Assembly (NCBI RefSeq): GCF_019399235.1
Contig: NZ_JAELVH010000041.1
Location: 1 to 42,275, forward strand
DNA: 42,275 nucleotides
Direction of reading: 5' to 3'
From: Streptomyces poriferorum
GTDB taxonomy: Bacteria > Actinomycetota > Actinomycetes > Streptomycetales > Streptomycetaceae
Shown: positions 22,808 to 31,162 of the stretch, in pieces
Layout: each line of letters begins with the position of its first letter
Position numbering within the stretch: position 1 is the stretch's first letter
The notes under the pieces: model-generated
What the model saw: the letters and a program-made list of their open reading frames with translations, nothing else
What the model was told of the DNA's origin: nothing
Database searches by the model: none
Made by a program: the position numbers and the translations under genes

Positions 22808-23775
22808 CAACTCTCCTGGAACTTGAGAAGGACCCGGCAGAGCCCGCGCCGCGCGCGGAGACTCCGCTCCAGCGCGCCCTGCGCATGGAACCCCGCCCGG
22901 TGTGGGAGGAGGAACCGACCAAGGCGGGTCTCGCCTTCAAGGGGGTCGGGCTCGTCGCGATCTGCGCGATCGTGATCATCCCGATCTGGGTGGTGCTCGT
23001 CACCAGCCTCTCCGACACCAAGGCGATCAACGACGCGGGCGGTCTGGTCGTCTGGCCGAAGAGCATCACCTTCGTCGCGTACAAGGAGCTCCTCAGCGGC
23101 GGCGCGGTGACCCGCGCGGCCGCCGTGAGCGTCGGCCTCACGGTCGTCGGCACGGTGGTCAGCATGGTGGTCTCGATCCTCTGCGCGTACGGGCTCAGCC
23201 ACCGCGACTCGTACGCCCACCGTCCGCTGCTGATGACCCTGATGGCGACGATGTTCTTCGGTGCCGGCCTCATCCCGACGTACCTGCTGGTCACGGGCAT
23301 CGGGCTGAGCGACAGCTACTGGTCGATGATCCTGCCCAGTGCGATCAGCGTCTTCAACGTGCTGGTCCTGCGCGGCTTCTTCATGGACACCGCGCCCGAA
23401 CTCATCGACGCGGCCCGCATCGACGGCGCCGGCGAGTGGCGCATCCTGCTCCAGATCATCATGCCGCTGTCGCGCGCCGTGATCGCCGTGATCTCGCTGT
23501 TCTACGCGGTCGGCTACTGGAGCCAGTGGTTCAACGCGATGCTGTACATCCAGGACAGCGACAAGTACCCGCTGCAGATGATCCTGCGCCAGCTGGTCCT
23601 CCAGCACCAGGTGCCCCCGGGGGCCATGGGCGCGGCGGTCAGCAACGGGTCGATCAACAGCCTCGCCGTGCAGATGGCGGTCATGATCCTCGCGCTGATC
23701 CCGGTCGCGATCCTGTCGCCGTTCGTCCAGAAACACTTCCAGAAGGGCATGCTCACCGGCGCCGTGAAGGGCTGA
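22804..23775 (+). CDS. ABC transporter permease, LplC-type
   Basis: 323 residues with six predicted membrane helices, first VGLVAICAIVIIPIWVVLVTSL, and the EAA loop DAARIDGAGEWRILLQIIMP. This belongs to the carbohydrate uptake permease family of MalG/LplC. The ATG at 22804 overlaps the upstream permease stop by 4 bases, so the two subunits are made together. It is followed after 58 bases by the GH74 gene with no terminator between, so import and hydrolysis are in one transcript. Confidence 0.95.
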   Translation: MTTLLELEKDPAEPAPRAETPLQRALRMEPRPVWEEEPTKAGLAFKGVGLVAICAIVIIPIWVVLVTSLSDTKAINDAGGLVVWPKSITFVAYKELLSGGAVTRAAAVSVGLTVVGTVVSMVVSILCAYGLSHRDSYAHRPLLMTLMATMFFGAGLIPTYLLVTGIGLSDSYWSMILPSAISVFNVLVLRGFFMDTAPELIDAARIDGAGEWRILLQIIMPLSRAVIAVISLFYAVGYWSQWFNAMLYIQDSDKYPLQMILRQLVLQHQVPPGAMGAAVSNGSINSLAVQMAVMILALIPVAILSPFVQKHFQKGMLTGAVKG

Positions 23776-23833
23776 TCACCGCACCGCCTCCGCTCCTTCG
23801 TCCCCTCCCCCTTGTCCGGAAGGTGTTCTCGCC

Positions 23834-26077
23834 ATGCGCGCTTCCTCCGCGCCCACGCCCAGTCGCAGAACCGTGCTCGCCGGAGCCGCCGTCGCCGCGG
23901 CATCCGTGGCCATCCCGGCCGCGGGCCCCGCCGCGGCCGCGTCGAAGCACCACTCGGACGGCGCCGCCGAACCCCATCGCTGGCGGACAGCCGCGATCGG
24001 CGGGACGGGGTTCGTCACCGGGGTCCTGTTCCACCCGGCGGTCAAGGGCCTCGCCTACGCCCGTACCGACATCGGCGGCGCCTACCGCTGGGACGGGCAC
24101 CGGGCCCGCTGGTTCCCGCTCACCGACCACCTCGGCTGGGACGACTGGAACCTGCTCGGCATCGAGGCCCTGGCCGTCGACCCGGCGCACCCGGACCGCC
24201 TCTACCTGGCCTGCGGCACGTACGCCCAGTCCTGGGCGAGCCCCGGCGCGGTGCTCCGCTCCGAGGACCGCGGGGCGACCTGGCAGCGGGCCGACCTGAC
24301 GGTGCGTCTGGGGGCCAACGAGGACGGGCGCGGGGCCGGCGAGCGGCTGCTCGTGGACCCGCGGGACAGCGACACGCTGTGGCTCGGCACCCGCCACGAC
24401 GGGCTGCTGCGGTCCACGGACCGGGGCGTCACCTGGGCGCCCGTCGACTTCCCCGCCACCGCTACGGCGAGCGGCCAGGGCGTGATGTTCCTCGCCGCCG
24501 CGGGCCGGGTGGTCTATGCGGGCTGGGGCGACGGCGGCAGCGCGCTCTACCGCACGGACGGCTCCGGCGGCTGGGAGGCCGTGCCCGGGCAGCCGTCCGG
24601 GAGCGCGGCGACGAAGGTTCCGGTCCGCGCCGCGTACGACGCGCGCGGCCGTGCCCTGTACGTCACCTACGCGGACGCCCCCGGCCCCAACGGGCAGTCC
24701 GCCGGATCGGTGCACCGGCTCGACACGGTGACGGGCGCATGGAGCGAGGTGACGCCGGTCCAGCCCGACGCGGCAGCCGGTGACGGCTTCGGCTACGGCG
24801 GTGTCGCGGTCGACGCACGCCGCGCCGGGACGCTCGTCGTCACGACCAACAACCGCTGGTCGCAGATCGACACGGTCTTCCGCTCCACCGACGCCGGCGC
24901 CACCTGGACCTCGCTGAAGGACACCGCGGTCCTCGATGTCGCGGAGACCCCGTACCTGCGGTGGGGCGGGGAGGCCAAGTTCGGCTGGTGGATCCAGGCC
25001 GTGGCCGTCGACCCGTTCGACTCCCGGCACATCGTGTACGGGACCGGAGCGACGCTCTTCGGCACCCGCGACCTCGTCCACTGGGCCCCGGAGATCCGGG
25101 GTCTGGAGGAGTCGTCCGTACGGTTCCTGCTCGCCCCGCCCGGCAAGGGCGCCCGCCTCCTCAGCGGCCTCGGCGACATCGGGGTCATGTACCACGACTC
25201 GCTCACCGCCTCCCCGTCGCGCGGCATGGCGTCGAACCCGGTCTTCGGCACGGCCACCGGCCTCGCCCTGGCCGCGCTCAAGCCCTCGTACGTCGTGCGG
25301 ACGGGCTGGCCGTCGGGCTCCGCCTCCGCCGGGGCGTCCTCGGACGACGGCGGCAGGACCTGGCAGCCGTTCGCCGCCCAGCCGGAGATGGCCGCATCCG
25401 CTCCCGGGCCGGTCGCGGTCTCCGCCGACGGGTCGGTCCTGCTCTGGTCGTTCGTCCACTGGGACGGCACCAAGTACCCGGCGCACCGCTCCACCGACGG
25501 CGGGGCGAGCTGGGCGGAGGTCGCCACGTTCCCCAAGGGCGGCGCCCCGGTCGCCGATCCGCTGGACCCGCGGCGCTTCTACGTCTACGACACCGACACC
25601 GGAGCGGTCTACCACTCCGCGGACGGCGGCGCGACGTTCACCCGTGGTGCGGCCGGACTCCCGTCCGGTGACGTGCAGTTCAAGGTGGTGGCGGCGCCCG
25701 GCCGCAGCGGCGATCTGTGGCTCTCCGCGAAGGACAACGGACTGTTCCGCTCGACGGACGGCGGGCTGACGTTCGCCGCGGTGGCCGGCTGCCAGGCCTC
25801 GCACGCCCTGGGCTTCGGCAAGGCCGCGCCGGTCAGGGGCCGCAAGCGCCCCGGCGCGGGCTACCCGGCGATCTTCCAGACGGGCCGGGTCTCCGCGACG
25901 CACGACGGCGTGGCGGTGCTGCGCTCGGACGACGCGGGCGCCACCTGGGTCCGGATCAACGACGACTCCCACCAGTGGGGCTGGACCGGCGAAGTGATCA
26001 CCGGCGACCCCCGTGTCCACGGCCGTGTCCATCTGGGCACCAACGGCCGCGGCATCCAGTACGCAGAACCCGCATAA
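23834..26077 (+). CDS. GH74 family protein (xyloglucanase fold), secreted by Tat
   Basis: 747 residues. A twin-arginine signal (SRRTVLAGAAVAAASVAIPAA, cleavage near 36) leads into two seven-bladed propellers with many Asp-box/BNR turns (SEDRGATW, STDGGASW, SADGGATF). GH74 identity rests on ARTDIGGAYRWD, with the general base Asp79, and QWGWTGEVITGDPRVHGRVHLGTNGRGI at the end. The second catalytic Asp of the family (Asp480 in Clostridium Xgh74A, in a 'TxIDYAELxP' segment, from memory) aligns with Ala478 here: GTATGLALAALKP, codon GCC at 25265-25267. So hydrolysis may be weak or absent. No CBM. GGAAGG precedes the ATG. Expected role: attack or bind xyloglucan outside the cell. Confidence 0.88.
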   Translation: MRASSAPTPSRRTVLAGAAVAAASVAIPAAGPAAAASKHHSDGAAEPHRWRTAAIGGTGFVTGVLFHPAVKGLAYARTDIGGAYRWDGHRARWFPLTDHLGWDDWNLLGIEALAVDPAHPDRLYLACGTYAQSWASPGAVLRSEDRGATWQRADLTVRLGANEDGRGAGERLLVDPRDSDTLWLGTRHDGLLRSTDRGVTWAPVDFPATATASGQGVMFLAAAGRVVYAGWGDGGSALYRTDGSGGWEAVPGQPSGSAATKVPVRAAYDARGRALYVTYADAPGPNGQSAGSVHRLDTVTGAWSEVTPVQPDAAAGDGFGYGGVAVDARRAGTLVVTTNNRWSQIDTVFRSTDAGATWTSLKDTAVLDVAETPYLRWGGEAKFGWWIQAVAVDPFDSRHIVYGTGATLFGTRDLVHWAPEIRGLEESSVRFLLAPPGKGARLLSGLGDIGVMYHDSLTASPSRGMASNPVFGTATGLALAALKPSYVVRTGWPSGSASAGASSDDGGRTWQPFAAQPEMAASAPGPVAVSADGSVLLWSFVHWDGTKYPAHRSTDGGASWAEVATFPKGGAPVADPLDPRRFYVYDTDTGAVYHSADGGATFTRGAAGLPSGDVQFKVVAAPGRSGDLWLSAKDNGLFRSTDGGLTFAAVAGCQASHALGFGKAAPVRGRKRPGAGYPAIFQTGRVSATHDGVAVLRSDDAGATWVRINDDSHQWGWTGEVITGDPRVHGRVHLGTNGRGIQYAEPA

Positions 26078-26098
26078 GCAGAAGGAACGAGAGACGCC

Positions 26099-28075
26099 AT
26101 GCCGTCCCTGCGCGACGCAGCCCGTGGCCGCATCCTCTTCGGAGGCGACTACAACCCCGAGCAGTGGCCCGAGGAGGTGTGGGAGGACGACGCCCGGCTC
26201 ATGAAGGAGGCCGGGGTCAACTCCGTCACCCTCGGCGTCTTCTCCTGGGCGAAGATCGAACCACGCCCAGGTGCCAGGGAGTTCGGCTGGCTGGACCGGC
26301 TGATGGACCTGATGCACGCCCACGGCATCGGCGTCGTGCTCGCCACCCCGACCGCGTCCCCGCCGCCCTGGATGGGGGCGCGGCATCCGGAGACCCTGCC
26401 GCGCGCGGAGGACGGCTCGGTCGTCTGGTACGGCTCGCGCCAGCAGTTCTGCGCCAGCTCCCCCGTCTACCGGCGCTATGCCGCGGCCCTCACCGAGGAC
26501 CTCGCCGCGCGGTACGCGGACCACCCCGCGCTCACCGTCTGGCACATCAACAACGAGTACTGCACCCACTGCTGGTGCGATGAGACGGCGGCCCACTTCC
26601 GCAGGTGGCTGCGCAGCCGGTACGTCACGGTCGACGCGCTCAACGAGGCTTGGGGTACCGCGTTCTGGAGCCAGCGCTACGACTCCTGGACGGAGATCCT
26701 GCCGCCGCGCAAGGCGCAGTACATGAAGAACCCGGCACAGGTGCTGGACTTCAAGCGGTTCACCTCCGACGCACTGATGGAGTGCTATGTCGCCGAGCGC
26801 GACATCGTCGCCCGGCACTCCCCGCGCGTTCCGGTGACGACGAACTTCATGCCGCTGTGGTCGGGCCAGGACGCCTGGGCCTGGTCGGCGCAGGAGGACA
26901 TCGTCTCCGTCGACATCTATCCGGACCCCCGGGACCCGCAGGGCGGCCAGTACAACGCGATGCTCGCCGACATGACGCGTTCGCAGGCCGCCGGCCCGTG
27001 GATGCTGATGGAGCAGGCGGCGGGCCCGGTCAACTGGCGGGGCGTCAACCACCCCAAGCCCGAGGGCCTGAACCGGCTCTGGTCGCTGCAGGCCGTGGCG
27101 CGTGGCGCCGACGCCGTCTGCTACTTCCAGTGGCGGCAGTCCCGGCAGGGGTCGGAGAAGTTCCACTCGGGGATGCTCACGCACGCCGGTGAACAGGGCC
27201 GCACGTTCCGCGAGATCAAGCGGCTGGGCGCGGAACTCGCCATGATCGGTCCGGCCGTCGGGGGCGGTGACGTGCCGGCCGAGGTGGCGATCCTGCACGA
27301 CTGGGACTCCTGGTGGGCGGGAAGCCAGGAGGGCAGGCCGTCCTCGCTGCTGGACTACACCGAGGTCGTGCAACGCTGGCACCGCGCGCTGTGGGAGAAC
27401 GGTGTCGTCACGGACTTCGCCCGCCCCGACGCCGATCTGAGCCGGTTCAAGGCGGTCGCCGTACCGCATCTGTATCTGCTGGACGACGCCTCGATCGACA
27501 ATCTCGTGGCGTACGCGCAGGGTGGCGGGACCCTCGTCTGCGGCTTCTTCAGCGGGGTCGCCGACGTGGACGACCGCATCCGGCCGGGTGGCATGGACGA
27601 GCGGCTGCGCACCCTGTTCGGCATCCGCACGCTGCACGAGTGGTGGCCGCTGGAAGCGGGCGAGGCCGTGGCGTGCGACGGCTTCGACGGCACCCTGTGG
27701 TCGGAGGAACTGGAGGCCGCGGAGGGCACCGAGGTCGTGGCCGCGTACCGCGACGGCGAGCTGGCCGGGCTGCCCGCAGTGCTGCGCAGGGGCCGGGCCC
27801 GGTATCTGTCGACGCTGCCTCAGCCGGCGGCGCTGCGCGGACTGCTCGGAGACGTGGTGCGGGAGGCCGGCGTGACACCGGTCCTGGCCGGACTGCCCGA
27901 CGGTGTGGAGGCGGTCCGCCGCGGCGGCCTGCTCTTCCTCCTCCAGCACGGCCGGGACACCGTCACTGTGCCGGTTCCCGGCTCGTACGAGGACCTGCTG
28001 ACCGGCCGCGCGGTCGAGGACCGCGTGGAGCTGGGCCGCCACGGGGTCGCCGTGCTGCGGAGCGCCGCCCCATGA
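26099..28075 (+). CDS. GH42 beta-galactosidase, cytoplasmic
   Basis: 658 residues, the usual GH42 length, no signal peptide. The TIM barrel opens with ILFGGDYNPEQWPEEVW. Acid/base Glu153 is in VWHINNEYCTHC and the nucleophile Glu305 in WMLMEQAAGPVNW. The zinc-site cysteines of GH42 trimers are kept (Cys118, Cys155, Cys158, Cys160). It removes terminal beta-galactose; in this operon the galactose would be that on the xylosyl side chains of imported xyloglucan oligosaccharides. It starts 21 bases after the GH74 stop, with AAGGAACGAGAG upstream, and its stop overlaps the GH95 start (ATGA). Confidence 0.95.
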   Translation: MPSLRDAARGRILFGGDYNPEQWPEEVWEDDARLMKEAGVNSVTLGVFSWAKIEPRPGAREFGWLDRLMDLMHAHGIGVVLATPTASPPPWMGARHPETLPRAEDGSVVWYGSRQQFCASSPVYRRYAAALTEDLAARYADHPALTVWHINNEYCTHCWCDETAAHFRRWLRSRYVTVDALNEAWGTAFWSQRYDSWTEILPPRKAQYMKNPAQVLDFKRFTSDALMECYVAERDIVARHSPRVPVTTNFMPLWSGQDAWAWSAQEDIVSVDIYPDPRDPQGGQYNAMLADMTRSQAAGPWMLMEQAAGPVNWRGVNHPKPEGLNRLWSLQAVARGADAVCYFQWRQSRQGSEKFHSGMLTHAGEQGRTFREIKRLGAELAMIGPAVGGGDVPAEVAILHDWDSWWAGSQEGRPSSLLDYTEVVQRWHRALWENGVVTDFARPDADLSRFKAVAVPHLYLLDDASIDNLVAYAQGGGTLVCGFFSGVADVDDRIRPGGMDERLRTLFGIRTLHEWWPLEAGEAVACDGFDGTLWSEELEAAEGTEVVAAYRDGELAGLPAVLRRGRARYLSTLPQPAALRGLLGDVVREAGVTPVLAGLPDGVEAVRRGGLLFLLQHGRDTVTVPVPGSYEDLLTGRAVEDRVELGRHGVAVLRSAAP

Positions 28076-30324
28076 CCGCCCGCACCCCCGTCGACGGCAC
28101 GTGGGAACCCCGCCCCGCCACCCGCTGGGAGGACGCCTTCCTCGGCGGCAACGGCCGGCACGGGGCGATGGTGTACGGGGACCCGGCCGACGACCGGGTC
28201 ATCGTCAACCACCACACCCTGGTCCGGCCCAACGGCTCCGAGCAGCTGCGTCCGCCGGAGCTCGCGGACCGGCTGCACCGGTTGCAGAGCGCGCTGCTCG
28301 CCGGGGACACCACGGCCGCCGAGCGGTTCGGGGAGGGCCGGCCGCTGGCATGGGTGCAGCCCTTCCATCCCGCGTTCCAGACGCGGATCCGGCCCACCCC
28401 GGACGCGTCGCCCGCCTCCGACGGCACGGAGCCGCCCCCGGGCTACCGGCGCACGGTCGACTTCGCCACCGGCGAGATCACGGCCGAGGGCGAGGGCCGG
28501 CGCAGCCAGGTGTTCGTCTCCCGCGCCGACGACGTGATCGTCCAGTACGTCACCGGCCCCGGGCTCGCGGTGGACCTGGCCCTGGACCACGCGCTGCCCG
28601 GCGCCCCGCCGAACCTGGCCATCGGCCGCAGCACCGTGCTGACGCCCGACGGCGGCCGGCTGACCCTGCGCGTGGGCTACCCGGACAGCGACGCCGCCTA
28701 CACCGGGATCACCGTGGTCCGGGCGGACGGCGGCAAGGTGTCCGTCTTCGGCGAGGGCATCCGGATCGAGGGTGCCCGCAGCCTGCTGCTGGTCACCCGC
28801 GTGCGACGCCACACGGGCAGCCTGGACCTCATGGCCGAGTGCGCCGCCCTGCCCGGCGACGGGTACCCGTCCCTGCTCGACCGGCACCGCGCCCTGCACC
28901 GCCCCGCTTTCGAGCGTGCTTCCCTGACGCTGGACGCAGATCCGGCTGAACGCGCACTGCCGGGAAGCGAGTTGACCGGGAGGCCGGACAGCCCCGCCCT
29001 GCTGGAACGGCTGTTCGCGGCGGGGCGCTACCACCTGTTCTCGTCGTCCGGCGTCCTGCCGCCCCGGCTGACCGGTCTGTGGACGGGCGACTGGGAGACT
29101 GCCTGGTCCGGGGCGTTCACCACCAACGCCAACCTCAACCTCCAGATCGCCTCGGCGGCGGCCGGCGCGCTGCCGGAGGTTTCCGAGGCCCATGCCGCTC
29201 TGGTCTACGGCCAGTTGGCCGACTGGCGGGACAACGCCCGGGCGATCTTCGGGGCGCGGGGCATCGTCGCCCCGTCCCACACCGACGGCGAGTCCGGACT
29301 CACCCGCCACTACCAGCGTGCCTACCCGTTGCATCTGTGGACGGCCGGCGCCGACTGGCTCCTGGAACCGCTGATCGAGCACGCCGAGACGAGCGGGGCG
29401 ACGGATCCCCGGCTGGTCGACGCGCTCCACGAAGTCGCGCTTTTCTACGAGGACTTCCTGACCCGCACCGCCCCCGACGGCACGCTTGCGGTCGTGCCCT
29501 CGTACTCCCCGGAGAACCGTCCGGCCAACGCGAGCTGGGGCACGGTGAACGCGACGATGGACCTCGCGGCGGCCCGCCACGCCCTCACCGCGTCGGCCGA
29601 CCGCTCCCCCACCGCTCCGTCCTCCGCCCGGCGGCGGGCGCTCGCGGACCGGCTTCCCGCGTACCGGGTCAACGAGGACGGCGCGCTCGCCGAGTGGGCG
29701 TGGCCGGGGCTGGAGGAGACGTACGACCACCGCCACCTCAGCCACCTCTATCCGGTGTGGCCGCTGGACGCGATCAATCCGTACGACACCCCCGAGCTCG
29801 CGACTGCCGCACACCGCGCACTGGAGCTGCGCGGATCGGAGAACGACTCCGCGCACGGGCATCTGCACCATGCGCTGATCGCCGCACGGCTGCGGGACGG
29901 GGTGCGGGTCTCAGCGGCTCTGGAGGCAGTACTGGCGGGCGACTTCTTCCACGACTCGCTGATGAGCGCCCACTATCCGTCCCGCAACGTGTACAACGCG
30001 GATGCCGCCCATGCGCTGCCGGCAGCGGTCATCGAGTCGCTCGTCCAGTCGACTCCCGACCGGCTGGTCCTGCTGCCCGCACCCCTGGCAGGCTGCCCGA
30101 GCGGCGAACTGCGCGGTGTGCGAACCAGGTTCGGCGCGGGTCTGGATCTGCGCTGGTCCGCCGACGGCACCGCGACCGCGGTACTCCATCCCACCCGTGA
30201 CGCCCGGATCGACGTCCGTACGGGCCACGGCAGCACCCTCACCCATTCCTCCGCCGGAATCCCCTCGGCCCCGCTGGGGCTGAAGGCCGGCGTGGACCGC
30301 GTCCTCGAACTGGGGCCGCGGTAG
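28072..30324 (+). CDS. GH95 alpha-L-fucosidase (or alpha-L-galactosidase), cytoplasmic
   Basis: 750 residues, no signal peptide. N-terminal GH95 beta domain (PATRWEDAFLGGNGRHGAMVYG, about 12-35) and an (alpha/alpha)6 barrel. Catalytic residues of the family are recognisable: the paired Asn in FTTNANLNLQ (Asn421/Asn423 of Bifidobacterium AfcA), Glu in VPSYSPENRP (Glu566), His in HRHLSHLYP, and Asp in SENDSAHGHLHH (Asp766). The last motif lacks the usual Trp (DxGxGW), so it is a divergent subgroup. Inverting removal of alpha-1,2-fucose fits xyloglucan side chains Fuc-Gal-Xyl. Starts in a 4-base ATGA overlap with the GH42 gene, which would act directly after it. Confidence 0.9.
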   Translation: MTARTPVDGTWEPRPATRWEDAFLGGNGRHGAMVYGDPADDRVIVNHHTLVRPNGSEQLRPPELADRLHRLQSALLAGDTTAAERFGEGRPLAWVQPFHPAFQTRIRPTPDASPASDGTEPPPGYRRTVDFATGEITAEGEGRRSQVFVSRADDVIVQYVTGPGLAVDLALDHALPGAPPNLAIGRSTVLTPDGGRLTLRVGYPDSDAAYTGITVVRADGGKVSVFGEGIRIEGARSLLLVTRVRRHTGSLDLMAECAALPGDGYPSLLDRHRALHRPAFERASLTLDADPAERALPGSELTGRPDSPALLERLFAAGRYHLFSSSGVLPPRLTGLWTGDWETAWSGAFTTNANLNLQIASAAAGALPEVSEAHAALVYGQLADWRDNARAIFGARGIVAPSHTDGESGLTRHYQRAYPLHLWTAGADWLLEPLIEHAETSGATDPRLVDALHEVALFYEDFLTRTAPDGTLAVVPSYSPENRPANASWGTVNATMDLAAARHALTASADRSPTAPSSARRRALADRLPAYRVNEDGALAEWAWPGLEETYDHRHLSHLYPVWPLDAINPYDTPELATAAHRALELRGSENDSAHGHLHHALIAARLRDGVRVSAALEAVLAGDFFHDSLMSAHYPSRNVYNADAAHALPAAVIESLVQSTPDRLVLLPAPLAGCPSGELRGVRTRFGAGLDLRWSADGTATAVLHPTRDARIDVRTGHGSTLTHSSAGIPSAPLGLKAGVDRVLELGPR

Positions 30325-30364
30325 CGCTCCCCCCACCCCATCCCCCCACCATGGAAGGACAACC

Positions 30365-31078
30365 ATGGCACCACGCACCCGCACCCTCAGCAGGTTCGTA
30401 CTGGCCCCGGCCACGGCAGTGGCAGCCCTCATCGGCTTCGCCGCAGCCCCCGCCCAGGCCGCGATCTGGTCCTCATCGGACCAGTGGGGCAACTACACCA
30501 CCTCCGACGGATACATCCTCTACAACAACATCTGGGGATCCGGCGCAGGTTCGCAGTCCATCTGGGCCAACTCCTCCAGCAACTGGGGCGTCCGGGCCGA
30601 CCACCCGAACACGGGCGGCATCAAGTCGTACCCGAACGCGAAGAAGGTCGTCAACAAGTCGATCACCTCGCTGCAGTCGCTCACCAGCACCTACAACGTC
30701 ACCGTCCCGTCGTCGGGGGCGTACAACACCTCGTACGACATCTGGGACAGCGACTACGACTACGAGGTCATGCTCTGGGTCAACTACACCGGCGCCGTGG
30801 GCCCGCTGGGCACCTCGCAGGGAAACGTGACGCTCGGCGGCCACACCTGGACCGTCTACAAGGGCGACAACGGGGCCAACCAGGTCTTCTCGTTCCTGCG
30901 CACCTCGGACTCCTCGGCAGGCACGGTGAACATCCTGCCGATCCTGAAGTGGATCAAGGACACCAAGGGCTGGTGGGGCAACGAGACCATCGGTGACGTC
31001 CAGTTCGGCTACGAGGTCACCTCGTCGGCGGGCGGACTGGACTTCACGACGAACGGATTCGGCGTCTCGTCCAGCTGA
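30365..31078 (+). CDS. Secreted GH12 endoglucanase, probably xyloglucan-active
   Basis: 237 residues. Sec signal peptide 1-32 (ALIGFAAAPAQA|A) and a single GH12 jelly-roll domain without a CBM. The two catalytic glutamates are Glu134 in YDYEVMLWVNY (nucleophile) and Glu217 in VQFGYEVTSSAGG (acid/base). GH12 includes both cellulases and xyloglucan-specific endoglucanases; the operon context argues for the latter. It lies 40 bases after the GH95 stop with GGAAGGAC before the ATG, and is the last gene of the seven-gene operon, closed by a 28-base palindromic terminator. If the GH74 protein is impaired, this is the main endo-acting enzyme of the locus. Confidence 0.95.
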   Translation: MAPRTRTLSRFVLAPATAVAALIGFAAAPAQAAIWSSSDQWGNYTTSDGYILYNNIWGSGAGSQSIWANSSSNWGVRADHPNTGGIKSYPNAKKVVNKSITSLQSLTSTYNVTVPSSGAYNTSYDIWDSDYDYEVMLWVNYTGAVGPLGTSQGNVTLGGHTWTVYKGDNGANQVFSFLRTSDSSAGTVNILPILKWIKDTKGWWGNETIGDVQFGYEVTSSAGGLDFTTNGFGVSSS

Positions 31079-31112
31079 TCCGTGCCTCGTCCGGCTGGTC
31101 CGTACGCACAAG

Positions 31113-31140
31113 GAGCCGGCCCCCGCGCGGGGGCCGGCTC
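31113..31140. terminator. 28-base perfect palindrome, bidirectional terminator
   Basis: Arm GAGCCGGCCCCCGC (31113-31126) followed directly by its exact complement (31127-31140). It is the end of the xyloglucan operon and of the convergent lacI-family gene. Confidence 0.9.
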
Positions 31141-31162
31141 GTGCGCGCTTCCGTGCCGGTCG

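Noticed and set aside
23834..26077. Exo-sialidase, because of many Asp-box/BNR turns
   Set aside because: Asp boxes are also typical of GH74 propellers, and ARTDIGGAYRWD and the operon context fit GH74; no sialidase Arg triad is visible.
23753..28042. A 1429-codon open frame on the minus strand across GH74 and GH42
   Set aside because: It is antisense to two genes with clear catalytic motifs, is made of Arg/Pro/Ala/Gly-rich low-complexity sequence, and is the expected mirror image of high third-position GC.
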